Origin: Arthrobacter bussei
GTDB taxonomy: Bacteria > Actinomycetota > Actinomycetes > Actinomycetales > Micrococcaceae
Assembly (NCBI RefSeq): GCF_009377195.2
Contig: NZ_VJXX01000001.1
Coordinates: 1 to 64,000 of the forward strand
DNA: 64,000 nucleotides
Direction: 5' to 3'
The position numbers were made by a program, and so were the translations under genes. A model generated the notes under the pieces. The model did not search any database and was not told the origin of the DNA. It saw only the letters and a list, made by a program, of their open reading frames with translations. How positions within the stretch are numbered: the first letter of the stretch is position 1; every line of letters starts with the position of its first letter. Below, piece by piece: positions 1 to 8,633 of this stretch.

Positions 1-84
1 CTGACGGAACGACTCACCGTTCCGCCACCCCTCCCAAATCGCTTGTTGCTGCTCCTCTGTGAACTCCACACGCACCTCCACCAC
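1..84 (-). CDS. IS30-like transposase, N-terminal fragment (runs off left edge)
   Basis: Twenty-eight codons are visible, starting at a GTG just after a TGA and an AGGA ribosome-binding site. The peptide contains EFTEEQQQAIWEGWRNGES, which matches the helix-turn-helix start of IS30-family transposases (typically SxEQxxxIWxxWxxGESLR). The rest of the gene, including the DDE catalytic domain, lies outside the window to the left. I infer an insertion sequence at the left edge of this accessory region; its inverted repeat cannot be placed from this sequence alone. A regulatory HTH protein is possible but less likely. Confidence 0.55.
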   Translation of the reverse strand, partial: MVEVRVEFTEEQQQAIWEGWRNGESFRQ

Positions 85-609
85 TCATCCTGCCAAGGAG
101 TGGTGCATTGACCGGTTGAGACCACCATCCTTTTTCAAGACGTCAGCTAGGCACACTGCCGCTCATCCCGGTGTCGCCACCGTGCTGGGGCCTAACAGGC
201 ACCACTTGGCACTTTGCCCAGTCCAACGCGTCTTATCTGGAATCTCACTGACCTTCATTGCAAAGTCCCGAAACTGACCTTAATCCGATACATCATCGAC
301 GGAGATCGGTCTGTGACGTATTTGTCTACCCAACACCGCCCCCTGCGACACTAGGGACTAACAACTGGGGTGGACTCTTAACGTCAACACTAAGTGATCT
401 TTGATCACCCGGTTGATCCCCTGATAGTCGATCCACCTCAAAGGAGTTACCCTTTTCCTAGGTAGGGGCATCTGGCACAAATCTGGAGGGCACAATGGAA
501 AAAGAAATACCCGATAACCGATCAAAGGTGACCCGGGAGCACTTCTGCTTGCGGTCCCCATCATAGCCATAGCCCCACTGTCCGAGGAAGGCGACTGGGT
601 ACCAACTAA

Positions 610-792
610 TACTGTGGTCGCTTTTGTCGTTTTTTTGTGCTCGTTGCTTTCTCCTGGCCGGAAGGCAAGGTGAATTTTCGCTATGCAATCGCTTTGAGCT
701 TGGTCGATGGCTTGACTTATGGCCACAACCCCAGCTCCCGCGGACGCATCACCCAAGCAATCGTCGACGCCTACAACGAAGCCCAGAGGTAG
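610..792 (+). pseudogene. 3' remnant of an unidentified gene
   Basis: This frame is open from a TAA at 607 to a TAG at 790-792 and reads as ordinary protein near its end: FRYAIALSLVDGLTYG, then NPSSRGRITQAIVDAYNEAQ. It has no start codon with a ribosome-binding site, and its first part (610-660) is T-rich and unlike the neighbouring coding DNA. A terminator-like hairpin follows about 40 nt downstream. It looks like the tail of a gene cut by insertion or deletion. I do not recognise the family. Confidence 0.35.
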
Positions 793-833
793 GCCCGCAC
801 TACTACGGACGCCTGAGCTGCCCGTACCAAGGC

Positions 834-860
834 GCCTCGATGAGCGAGGCTCATCGGGGC
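834..860. terminator. hairpin between convergent units
   Basis: GCCTCGATGAGC pairs with GCTCATCGGGGC around a 3-nt loop, giving 12 bp with one G-U wobble when read on the plus strand. A T-rich tail (gttgcttgtt) follows on plus. It sits between the remnant ending at 792 and the minus-strand lipoprotein gene ending at 871, so it can serve both. Confidence 0.55.
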
Positions 861-870
861 GTTGCTTGTT

Positions 871-1326
871 CTAGTTCTTTTCGAGTTCGACCGTTGTCGT
901 CGTTCCGAGCGCGCTGACCTTGTAGGTGATGGTTTCGCCCTCGAACATGAAGTCCTTGCTGTCTTCGGTAGATGCCAATAAGGCAGAGTTGGTTGCCTCT
1001 TTGTCCCGTACGGAGGTGAAGGATCCGTTTTCCTCCGTCGGTGCTTCGAATGTCCCGATCCAGTAGATCGACGTCGTGTTACCGCCGTCGGCGACCCATT
1101 CGATCGTGATGGTGTCCGCTGTCACTGTGGCCTGCTGGTAGTTCTCTTCGCTGTTCGGGTTGCTCTGCTTCCATGACCCGACCAGATCTGGAATCTGGGG
1201 TGCGTCCTCTGTTACCGATTCCGCTGACTCCACTGTCTCGGTCGTTGGGGTGTCCGCTTCCCCGCAACCGGACAGGGCTAGAGCAGCAGCGAAAGTAAGG
1301 GCGACCGATGTCGTGAGTTTCTTCAT
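871..1326 (-). CDS. small secreted lipoprotein, function unknown
   Basis: The 151-residue product starts MKKLTTSVALTFAAALALSG and has a lipobox (LSGC, Cys21), so it should be exported by Sec and lipid-anchored to the outer face of the membrane. An acidic linker rich in T and E follows (about 22-48). The rest is a single small domain with WKQSNPNSEENYQQATV, probably a beta-sandwich. I chose the ATG at 1326 over the upstream ATG at 1344 because the charged KK and hydrophobic run then form a proper signal peptide and AGGGTGAG precedes it. No enzymatic motif is visible. The next gene on the strand is another lipoprotein, but a 90-bp gap separates them. Confidence 0.7.
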   Translation of the reverse strand: MKKLTTSVALTFAAALALSGCGEADTPTTETVESAESVTEDAPQIPDLVGSWKQSNPNSEENYQQATVTADTITIEWVADGGNTTSIYWIGTFEAPTEENGSFTSVRDKEATNSALLASTEDSKDFMFEGETITYKVSALGTTTTVELEKN

Positions 1327-1415
1327 GAACTCACCCTGACACATGGCTCCGATGACGCAGGACGAGTCAGCCGAGCTGATCGAATGATGAAGGTGCAGGG
1401 ACTCGGACAGCGCGC

Positions 1416-2273
1416 CTAGTTCTTCTGCTCGCGGAAGGACGCAATGATCTTCTGGATCTTCCGGTGCTCGTCCGATCCGGCGTAGTCCTGTGCTTCCTGC
1501 AGCGTGTTGAAGTCCCGGGTTGAGATGAAGAGGATGGTCCGACTAGTCACCCCGTTGGAAGCTACGACGTCCGTCTCGACCTGGCCCAGCCCATACATGT
1601 ATCGAGGCACCATGGTTTGCGAGGGTGCCGCTGTATTGGAGCTCAGAGAGGTAACCATCTGAACATTCGTTGGCCAATCATTCACCTCGCGCTCTCGTGG
1701 AAAGGCCGACAGATCCATCGCGACGCTTCGGACAAGAAAGGGGCCGGATTTCGACAACGGCGCCCCGCCCGCCCAATCCCCCAGATAGGTGACAGGACGG
1801 TCAACACAGTTGTCAGGCGAGCACTCCGCGCCCCATGCCACGAGGATGCTAAGACTTGCCACCCGAACGCTCTGTGAGTTGATGACGGACACCCCAGCAG
1901 GCCCGGAAGGGTCATCCACAACAGCCCAACCTGACGGCAGATCGAACGCGTAGTCAACGTCCTCCCACGTTTCCGAGAAGGTCTTGAGTGCGTCACCGGA
2001 CAGCTCATCGTCAGTGATGACAGTAGGAGAAGCCGAGGCTGTACTCGACGGGCTACCCGCGTTCGTCGACGGAGGTGATGAAGGAACCGTAGACATTGGC
2101 TCAGAGGTAGGTGTCCCCTCCGCCGTTCCACCAGCCGTCTCGGCAGGTGTTCCAGCGGGTGCGTCGGTTGGTCCTTCGCCTGGCATGAAGTCAGTCGTAC
2201 AAGAGGCAACCGTCAACGCAGCACTAAGAACGACCGTCAGAATTCCTAGGCGGGCCGGGTGAAGGCTGACCAT
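1416..2273 (-). CDS. putative secreted lipoprotein, function unknown
   Basis: A 285-residue protein with a signal peptide and lipobox VASC (Cys25), followed by a long low-complexity linker of P, T, S, A and G (about 30-85) typical of cell-wall-spanning tethers in Gram-positives. The folded part (about 95-285) contains FDLPSGWAVVDDPSGPAGV and a cysteine pair in WGAECSPDNCVD that could form a disulfide outside the cell. The C terminus is a charged helix (YAGSDEHRKIQKIIASF). The family is not one I can name. The gene stands alone between two gaps. Confidence 0.65.
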   Translation of the reverse strand: MVSLHPARLGILTVVLSAALTVASCTTDFMPGEGPTDAPAGTPAETAGGTAEGTPTSEPMSTVPSSPPSTNAGSPSSTASASPTVITDDELSGDALKTFSETWEDVDYAFDLPSGWAVVDDPSGPAGVSVINSQSVRVASLSILVAWGAECSPDNCVDRPVTYLGDWAGGAPLSKSGPFLVRSVAMDLSAFPREREVNDWPTNVQMVTSLSSNTAAPSQTMVPRYMYGLGQVETDVVASNGVTSRTILFISTRDFNTLQEAQDYAGSDEHRKIQKIIASFREQKN

Positions 2274-2628
2274 GCTGCCGTCCTCGTATCGCGTAGTGAG
2301 CTTCGCTCGATAGTAGTCCGCGGAGGTTGTGAACCGAAGAAAAAAAGCAGCAACCTAGACGAATCCCAAATGCGCCCAGCTCCACGAGAAGAAGAGTTGC
2401 CTATGAGCTACCCTCCGCGTAGCTAAGGAACCGAGCATGTACCAGAACAGTGGTGCACAATCGGTCGTTTTTGAACGATGCCTACCCAGCCATAAGTGCA
2501 CCACAGAGATCACTTATGTGGGCGGCCCTTACGGGCATCACGACAGCCGCCATATATAAGGTCTTCGTGAACTAGAAATGCGTTGCATGTAATCTTGGGC
2601 CGGCGGGCGGCGGCTGCGCCCCGTGTGC
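2274..2628. other. intergenic, no gene seen
   Basis: This stretch of 355 bases holds the upstream region of the lipoprotein gene and the downstream region of the Mrr-like gene. The short frames here are antisense to each other and lack ribosome-binding sites. I see no tandem repeat or convincing hairpin. Confidence 0.5.
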
Positions 2629-3471
2629 TCAACTGTCGAGCATGTGCCACTCGTCGCCGAGAACCCAACGCAGCGCAGAGATCCGGCCCGAGAGGTAACC
2701 CCAAGCCCAGTCCGACTCCACGTCCTTCGCCAACTCTTCGACACCGTACTGCTCCTCCATACGGCGCTTAGACGCGAGCATCCCCGCTTTGACGTCGTCC
2801 GCCCAATCGTAGAGATGAATGTCCTTATCCGCGGGCTTTCTGCCGTACCAGAGCCGATCCATGAACTCCGACTCGGCCTTGAGAATCTCGGACACCCGCC
2901 GCAGCGTACTCGTGCCTACATCGTGGCGGAAGGCGAGATCCAGATTCTTCTCCACGAGCCTGAGGAGTTGGGGCTTCTCCCAGACGCGGATCCGGAAGGG
3001 CGGCCGGTTGGTGCGCTGGTAGTCCGCAATCCAGTCCTTCGCACCGTTGGTGAGGTAGCCGGAAGCGATGAAGAGCACGACTGCGGGACGCTCGGCCGTA
3101 GCCCAAGCGAGAGTGCCCTGGAGGGCGTCGGGTGGCACTCCACGCTTGTAGTGCTTGCAGTCGACGAACCAGGTTTCCTCGTACTCGTGGCCGTTAATGT
3201 CTTGCAGCGGCTTTCGAGCAACGATGTCCCGGCCCCGGTCGGAGGGTGAAGCCGCCAGGGGTGTGCCCTTCCGCCAGTCCACGTTAGAGAAGCCGCTCTC
3301 AGCCATGAGGTCGAAGCTGAACTCCTCGAAGTCAGTGGGAGATAGCCCGTCGAAGTCGAGGGAGCCAAGAGCGAAGTCGTCGTCCAACTCGGCGAGTTCG
3401 ACCGCCTGATCGTCTGGTTTATCCCCGTCCGGCTCGCCTACGGGTGCTTGCTCGTCAGGCTCCGTTGTCAT
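2629..3471 (-). CDS. Mrr-type (type IV-like) restriction endonuclease
   Basis: About 280 residues. The N-terminal third is acidic and probably flexible. The centre carries a Mrr catalytic fold: a GFSNVDWRKG strand-helix, then GRDIVARK, then WFVDCKHYK, which supply the D and (D/E/C)xK residues of this PD-(D/E)XK nuclease class, followed by VVLFIASGYLTNGAKDW, the usual Mrr helix-strand. Mrr proteins cut modified DNA. The C terminus (about 220-280) is a helical extension. The start is uncertain: the ATG at 3471 gives a natural acidic N terminus, while a TTG at 3570 would add 33 residues. It opens the defence island and is divergent from the methyltransferase operon. Confidence 0.75.
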   Translation of the reverse strand: MTTEPDEQAPVGEPDGDKPDDQAVELAELDDDFALGSLDFDGLSPTDFEEFSFDLMAESGFSNVDWRKGTPLAASPSDRGRDIVARKPLQDINGHEYEETWFVDCKHYKRGVPPDALQGTLAWATAERPAVVLFIASGYLTNGAKDWIADYQRTNRPPFRIRVWEKPQLLRLVEKNLDLAFRHDVGTSTLRRVSEILKAESEFMDRLWYGRKPADKDIHLYDWADDVKAGMLASKRRMEEQYGVEELAKDVESDWAWGYLSGRISALRWVLGDEWHMLDS

Positions 3472-3957
3472 CACCTGAGTATACGAAGGAGGCCGATAGG
3501 AAGCTGTTCGGTCGGGGCCAACATCGAGCCAACCGATAAACAACTCATCGACAGGCGCGGTTATCACCAAACCTCTTCATCGAGTACAACGAGGGTATTC
3601 CCTCGTACCGAATGACGCAGACTACGAATTCAATGTGAGCCCTCGTGGCAATAGCAAGTTCCATCCGCGCTCACCTGCCACAGGAATCGCTTCCTTCACC
3701 TGTCCCGCTCATCGGCCCCCACCGACGTCGTCCTGCCTGACCGACTCCAGTCCGGGTTCATAATCCGTACGGATCCACGCCGTCGCGGCCGTTCGGGCTC
3801 ACCCCGGAAGAGGCAAACCTGTCACACCGCACAGTCCTGATAATGTCTCGGCAGGCAGCCACTGCTCGCTTGTCAATGATTTGAGTCCCACTTGAGTGAG
3901 CCGCGGCTATCGGCGAATCTAGTAGGGGACCACGTTTATGAGAGAAGAAGACCTTCC
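3472..3957. other. divergent intergenic region ahead of the methyltransferase operon
   Basis: The region separates two divergent defence genes and must hold their promoters, but I cannot fix clear -35/-10 pairs. The methyltransferase frame stays open upstream to a TTG at 3892, so 3892-3957 could be coding if that start is used. Confidence 0.4.
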
Positions 3958-6660
3958 ATGGTGAAGCTCAACCTGAAAGCTGTCGAGGAGCGCGTCGCCC
4001 CACTCGGCAACCGTGAATCCTACGACCGCGAGCTCATTTTCAGCCTGCTGCTGGCCTACGGCAAGCCCCAAGGCAACGTGACGAGGTTGCGCAATGGCTC
4101 ACTCAACGTTGCCTACGACCCGTCCACTGAGGTCGCGCAGAAGAACGTCGTCTACTTTAAGGAGACGACCGGTGATCCTCTCGCGGTCATCGACGAATTG
4201 AAGACTTCACCGTTGGTCGTCCGGTACAACACCCGCTTCGTGATTGTCACCGACTACACGGAACTGCTTGCCATCGACACGAAGACCGGCGAGAACCTGA
4301 TGATCCCGATCCGGGACATCGACCAGCACTTCACGTTCTTCCTGCCATGGGCCGGCATGGAGAAGGCCCAATACGTTGCCGAGGCACACGCGGATGTCAA
4401 AGCTGCCGAGCGGATGGGCAAACTATTCGACGAGCTGCTCGCGTCGAACCCCGGAATGCTGGACATTGCACACGGGCGTCACGCTCTCAACGTCTTCTTC
4501 ACCAGGCTCCTGTTTTGTTTCTTCGCCGAAGACACCGCGATTTTTGAGGAAGGCGGGTTCACCAACGCCGTCGGCTCCCACACCCAAGCCGACGGATCGG
4601 ACGTCGCAGAGTTCTTGACCGACCTGTTCACAGCCCTCGATACCGAACGGACCGAAGACAAACCTAAGCACCTGGCACAGTTCCCTTACGTCAACGGTCG
4701 CCTGTTCACGATGGCACCAGAGCATGTCGTGCCGCAATTCACGAAAAAGGCCCGCGACCTGCTGATTGAGTCAGGCACGCTAATCTGGCGCGACATCAAC
4801 CCGGACATTTTCGGCTCGATGTTCCAGGCGATCGTCACCCCGGGCAAGCGCAGCGATCTGGGTCAGCACTACACCTCGGTGCCGAACATCCTCAAGACAA
4901 TCGAGCCGCTATTTTTGGATGATTTGAAGCAACAGCTTGATGAAGGGTTCGATTCCGTCAAGAAGCTTGAAGCGCTCCTCGGGCGAATCAGTGCGATCAA
5001 GGTTTTCGATCCCGCCTGTGGGTCCGGCAACTTCCTCATCATTGCGTACAAGGAATTGCGCCGTCTGGAGCACGCAATCCTGGAGCGACTATTTGAGATT
5101 GATCCGAAACACCAGATGCTGTACGCCGAGTCGAAGATCAATATTGAACACTTCTATGGCCTGGAGATCGACGACTTCGCTGTCGAAGTGGCGATCCTCT
5201 CCTTATGGATCGCGAAGCATCAGATGAACGCTGAGTTCAAGGAAAAGTTCAATCTCTCCATCCCGCTGATCCCGCTGAAGGAGACAGGCCAGATCCAGGC
5301 GGGCAACGCGACTCGCGTCGATTGGAACAGCCTGTGCCCGAACGACGGGACCGAAGAGATCTATCTCATCGGGAACCCGCCGTACAAGGGAGGGAAGTCA
5401 CAGAACAGGGAGATGAAGGCGGACTATCCGTTCGTGTTCGGGAACCGTCCCTATTCCAAGGATCTCGATTACATCGCACTGTGGTTCGTCAAGGGAACCG
5501 ACTACATCGAGGGAACCCGAGCGGAGCTTGCGTTCGTGACCACGAACTCCGTGTCTCAGGGTGAGCACGTCGGGCTGATGTTCCCGATGATCTTTGCCAA
5601 GCGCGTTGAGATTGGGTACGCCTTCACCTCCTTCAAGTGGGAGAACAACGCCAAGCGCAACGCCGGCGTCACTGTGGTGGTCATCAATCTGCGCATGGAA
5701 CGCCCTGGTGCAAAGTACATCTTCACTGAGGGCTTGCAGATCGAAGCGAAGAATATTAATGGCTATCTTGCCGATGCGCCCTCGGTATTCATATACAGAC
5801 GTTCACGCCCGCTGAGCTCGCAGTTGCCACGGATGGTCCTGGGCTCCATGCCGAAAGATGGAGGACACCTCATTCTTGACGCGGCTGAACGAGGACGAGC
5901 GCTTACCGACGATGCAACTGCAGATCGCTATTTGAAGAAGTACCTGGGGTCCGCAGAGTTTATCAATGACATCGAGCGCTACTGCATTTGGGTGTCTGAT
6001 GGCGAGCTCGCCGCGGCGAAGCAGGTCGCCCCTATAGCGGCGAGACTTGATGCAGTGGCCGCGTGGCGGGATAGTCGTGATGAAGTTGGCGTAAAGGCAT
6101 TTGCCGCCTACCCGAACCGATTCAAGCAAGTCGCATATAAGCCCACTGAGTCGATTGTGGTCCCGCGCGTCTCTTCAGAGCGTCGCGAATATATCCCCAT
6201 TGGCTTTCTCGACACGGAAACGGTCGTTTCTGACCTGGCAAATGCAGTCTACGATGCAGAGTCTTGGCTTTTCTCTCTGCTCACTTCTCGGATGCATAAC
6301 ATCTGGACCAGAGCCGTTGCGGGTCAGCTTGGAACGAGCATTCGGTACGGAGCATACATCGTCTATAACAACTTCCCGGTGCCGCCACTTTCGGGTTCGA
6401 TGAAAGAGCAGCTCACAGTTGCAGCGTTGCGGGTACTGGATGTGCGTGAGTATCACTGCGAGAAGACGCTCGCTGAGCTGTACGATCCGGACCTTATGCC
6501 TGCCGATCTGCGGCAGGCACACGCCGAGGTCGACACCCTGGTGGATTCCATCTACTCCAAGCGCGTCTACGAAACCGATGAGCAGAGATTGTCAGACCTC
6601 TTTGCTATGTATGAGGCAATGACAGCAGCAGAATCTGCCAGGGGGAACAAGAAGAAGTGA
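3958..6660 (+). CDS. MmeI-like N6-adenine DNA methyltransferase (large, multidomain)
   Basis: About 900 residues, the size of MmeI-class type IIG enzymes. Domain order by motif: an N-terminal nuclease-like fold (about 20-120), a helical spacer (about 150-340), the SAM-binding motif FDPACGSGNF (350-359), the catalytic motif NPPY (473-476), then a target-recognition and C-terminal region with FPVPPL near 810. It should methylate adenine N6 at a specific site and provide site specificity. In MmeI the first domain has a D...ExK nuclease site; here the matching stretch reads NVVYFKETTGD and appears to lack it, so cutting may be done by the downstream genes. ATG 3958 is chosen because homology starts there; a TTG at 3892 is possible. 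Its stop overlaps the next start (GTGA). Confidence 0.85.
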   Translation: MVKLNLKAVEERVAPLGNRESYDRELIFSLLLAYGKPQGNVTRLRNGSLNVAYDPSTEVAQKNVVYFKETTGDPLAVIDELKTSPLVVRYNTRFVIVTDYTELLAIDTKTGENLMIPIRDIDQHFTFFLPWAGMEKAQYVAEAHADVKAAERMGKLFDELLASNPGMLDIAHGRHALNVFFTRLLFCFFAEDTAIFEEGGFTNAVGSHTQADGSDVAEFLTDLFTALDTERTEDKPKHLAQFPYVNGRLFTMAPEHVVPQFTKKARDLLIESGTLIWRDINPDIFGSMFQAIVTPGKRSDLGQHYTSVPNILKTIEPLFLDDLKQQLDEGFDSVKKLEALLGRISAIKVFDPACGSGNFLIIAYKELRRLEHAILERLFEIDPKHQMLYAESKINIEHFYGLEIDDFAVEVAILSLWIAKHQMNAEFKEKFNLSIPLIPLKETGQIQAGNATRVDWNSLCPNDGTEEIYLIGNPPYKGGKSQNREMKADYPFVFGNRPYSKDLDYIALWFVKGTDYIEGTRAELAFVTTNSVSQGEHVGLMFPMIFAKRVEIGYAFTSFKWENNAKRNAGVTVVVINLRMERPGAKYIFTEGLQIEAKNINGYLADAPSVFIYRRSRPLSSQLPRMVLGSMPKDGGHLILDAAERGRALTDDATADRYLKKYLGSAEFINDIERYCIWVSDGELAAAKQVAPIAARLDAVAAWRDSRDEVGVKAFAAYPNRFKQVAYKPTESIVVPRVSSERREYIPIGFLDTETVVSDLANAVYDAESWLFSLLTSRMHNIWTRAVAGQLGTSIRYGAYIVYNNFPVPPLSGSMKEQLTVAALRVLDVREYHCEKTLAELYDPDLMPADLRQAHAEVDTLVDSIYSKRVYETDEQRLSDLFAMYEAMTAAESARGNKKK

Positions 6661-8633
6661 ACAAGCCGATGAACATCGTTGATGTGACCTATGCCCGCAC
6701 TAAGGCGTCGGTCAACACCGATGCCCTGGGCATGCGTGAGATGCAGCAGCGTGTCTTCGCCAAGAGAGATGCCCAGCACCTGCTGGTCAAAGCACCGCCG
6801 GCCTCAGGCAAGTCGCGTGCGCTGATGTTTGTTGCGCTCGACAAGCTCTATAACCAGGGCCGACAAAAGGTTATTGTCGCCGTTCCTGAACGCTCGATCG
6901 GCGGGTCCTTCTCTTCGACGAAGCTCACCTCGCACGGGTTCTTTGCAGACTGGGAAATCAAAGACGATCACAACCTCTGCGATGCCGGTTCCTCCCAGGG
7001 CAAGGTCGGAGCATTCATCGACTTTCTTCAAGGTCCCAACGCCACGCTGGTCTGCACGCATGCGACGCTGCGGTTCGCCTTTGAGAAACTCGCACCGGAA
7101 GCCTTCAACGGCACCGTGCTGGCGATCGATGAATTCCACCATGTCTCTGCGGACACTGAAGCCAACCGCCTCGGCGCGCTCCTGCGTGAGGTCATGAATG
7201 GCTCGGACGTGCACATTGTCGCGATGACCGGTTCATATTTCCGCGGAGACTCAGTGCCCGTGCTGTCCGCTGAAGACGAGGCCCGGTTCACGCCGGTCAC
7301 GTTCAACTACTACGACCAGCTCAACGGTTATGAGCACCTGCACTCGCTCGGCATCGGGCATCACTTCTACCAAGGCCGCTATACCGATGCGATTGGTGAG
7401 GTCCTGCACCTAGACAAGAAGACCATTGTTCATATTCCGAACGTCAACTCGGGGGAGTCCACCAAGGACAAAATCGAAGAGGTCGGGTTCATCATCGATG
7501 CGATCGGCCAGGTCGAAGCCACTGACCCCGATACCGGAATCATCAGCATTCGCCACAAAGACACCGGTGAAATTCTTCGCGTCGCCGACCTCGTGGATGA
7601 CACTGACCAGAAAAAACGTGCTGACACGCTCCACTATCTATCCCATGTCGCCTCGAAAGAGCGCGACGCTGTGGACATCATCATCGCCCTGGGCATGGCG
7701 AAGGAAGGCTTTGACTGGCCATTTGCAGAGCACGCCCTGACCGTCGGGTACCGGGCCTCGCTGACCGAGGTCATCCAGATTATCGGCCGCGTCACCCGCG
7801 ACAGCCCCGGCAAGGAGCATGCCCAGTTCACGAACCTGATCGCTGAGCCCGACGCCACTCAGGGTCAAGTGAAGGTCTCGGTGAATAACATGCTGAAAGC
7901 CATTACGGCATCTTTGCTGATGGAGCAGGTACTCGCACAGAACTTCACCTTCAAAACTAAGAAGTTCGACGGGGACGACTCGAAGATCCCCGGTCAACTG
8001 AAGATCAAGGGCTTCAAGGAGCCCTCGACGGAGCGTGTCAGGCAAATCGTCGAGACGGACCTGAACGATTTGAAAGCTACGATCTTGCAAGACGACACCT
8101 TCGCACGCGCAGCAGCGGGCTCGATCGACGCAGAGACCGCCAACCAGGTCCTGATCCCGAAGATCATCCGGGAAAAGTACCCGGACCTCAGCGACTCGCA
8201 GGTTGAGGAGGTGCGACAGCAGGTCGTCGTGGACTCGGTGGTCAAGAACGGTGAGGTTCGCGAAGTCGGAGACAAACGGTTCATCAAGATGGCCGAAAAG
8301 TTTGTCAACATCGACGAGCTCACCATAAACCTCATCGACTCGGTGAACCCCTTCCAGCGCGCCTTCGAGGTTATGTCCAAGTCGGTGACTCCCTCGGTAC
8401 TCCGGATCATCCAAGACCAGATCACGGCCACCCGTGTCGAGTTCACGGAAGAAGAGGCGCTAGCACTCGTTCCCCGGATCAAGAACTGGATCAAGGTCAA
8501 CGGTCGGCGACCGGACTCGAGGGCCGAGGAGCCGACCGAGAAACGGTACGCGGACGCACTGCTGTGGCTTCAGCGGGCCAAGCAAAAGCTCGAAGCCCAG
8601 AAGCGCGCAACGGAAATTGCGACGGACGAATGA
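6657..8633 (+). CDS. SF2 (DEAD/DEAH-type) helicase or translocase of the methyltransferase operon
   Basis: A 658-residue superfamily 2 ATPase. Walker A is APPASGKS (46-53), Walker B is DEFH (158-161), a motif III-like MTGSY follows, and motif VI is QIIGRVTR (374-381). After the two RecA folds comes a long helical region, and the C terminus (about 600-640) contains WIKVNGRRPDSRAEEPTEKR, which resembles helicase-associated DNA-binding units. It probably moves DNA for the modification or restriction complex, as HsdR or BrxHI-type motors do. The GTG start overlaps the methyltransferase stop and its own stop overlaps the next ATG, so the three genes are translationally coupled. Confidence 0.85.
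   Translation: MNKPMNIVDVTYARTKASVNTDALGMREMQQRVFAKRDAQHLLVKAPPASGKSRALMFVALDKLYNQGRQKVIVAVPERSIGGSFSSTKLTSHGFFADWEIKDDHNLCDAGSSQGKVGAFIDFLQGPNATLVCTHATLRFAFEKLAPEAFNGTVLAIDEFHHVSADTEANRLGALLREVMNGSDVHIVAMTGSYFRGDSVPVLSAEDEARFTPVTFNYYDQLNGYEHLHSLGIGHHFYQGRYTDAIGEVLHLDKKTIVHIPNVNSGESTKDKIEEVGFIIDAIGQVEATDPDTGIISIRHKDTGEILRVADLVDDTDQKKRADTLHYLSHVASKERDAVDIIIALGMAKEGFDWPFAEHALTVGYRASLTEVIQIIGRVTRDSPGKEHAQFTNLIAEPDATQGQVKVSVNNMLKAITASLLMEQVLAQNFTFKTKKFDGDDSKIPGQLKIKGFKEPSTERVRQIVETDLNDLKATILQDDTFARAAAGSIDAETANQVLIPKIIREKYPDLSDSQVEEVRQQVVVDSVVKNGEVREVGDKRFIKMAEKFVNIDELTINLIDSVNPFQRAFEVMSKSVTPSVLRIIQDQITATRVEFTEEEALALVPRIKNWIKVNGRRPDSRAEEPTEKRYADALLWLQRAKQKLEAQKRATEIATDE

Larger units (their letters stand above)
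85..870. other. gene-poor stretch beside the IS30-like end
   Basis: I see no intact gene here. The open frames overlap each other on both strands and have no convincing start or known motif. The only supported contents are a short 3' gene remnant at 610-792 and a hairpin at 834-860, listed separately. The stretch probably holds the end of the IS30-like element and debris from its insertion. Confidence 0.5.

Noticed and set aside
358-756. Minus-strand frame of 132 codons at the left side
   Set aside because: No ribosome-binding site or recognisable motif; it overlaps other frames and the gene remnant at 610-792.
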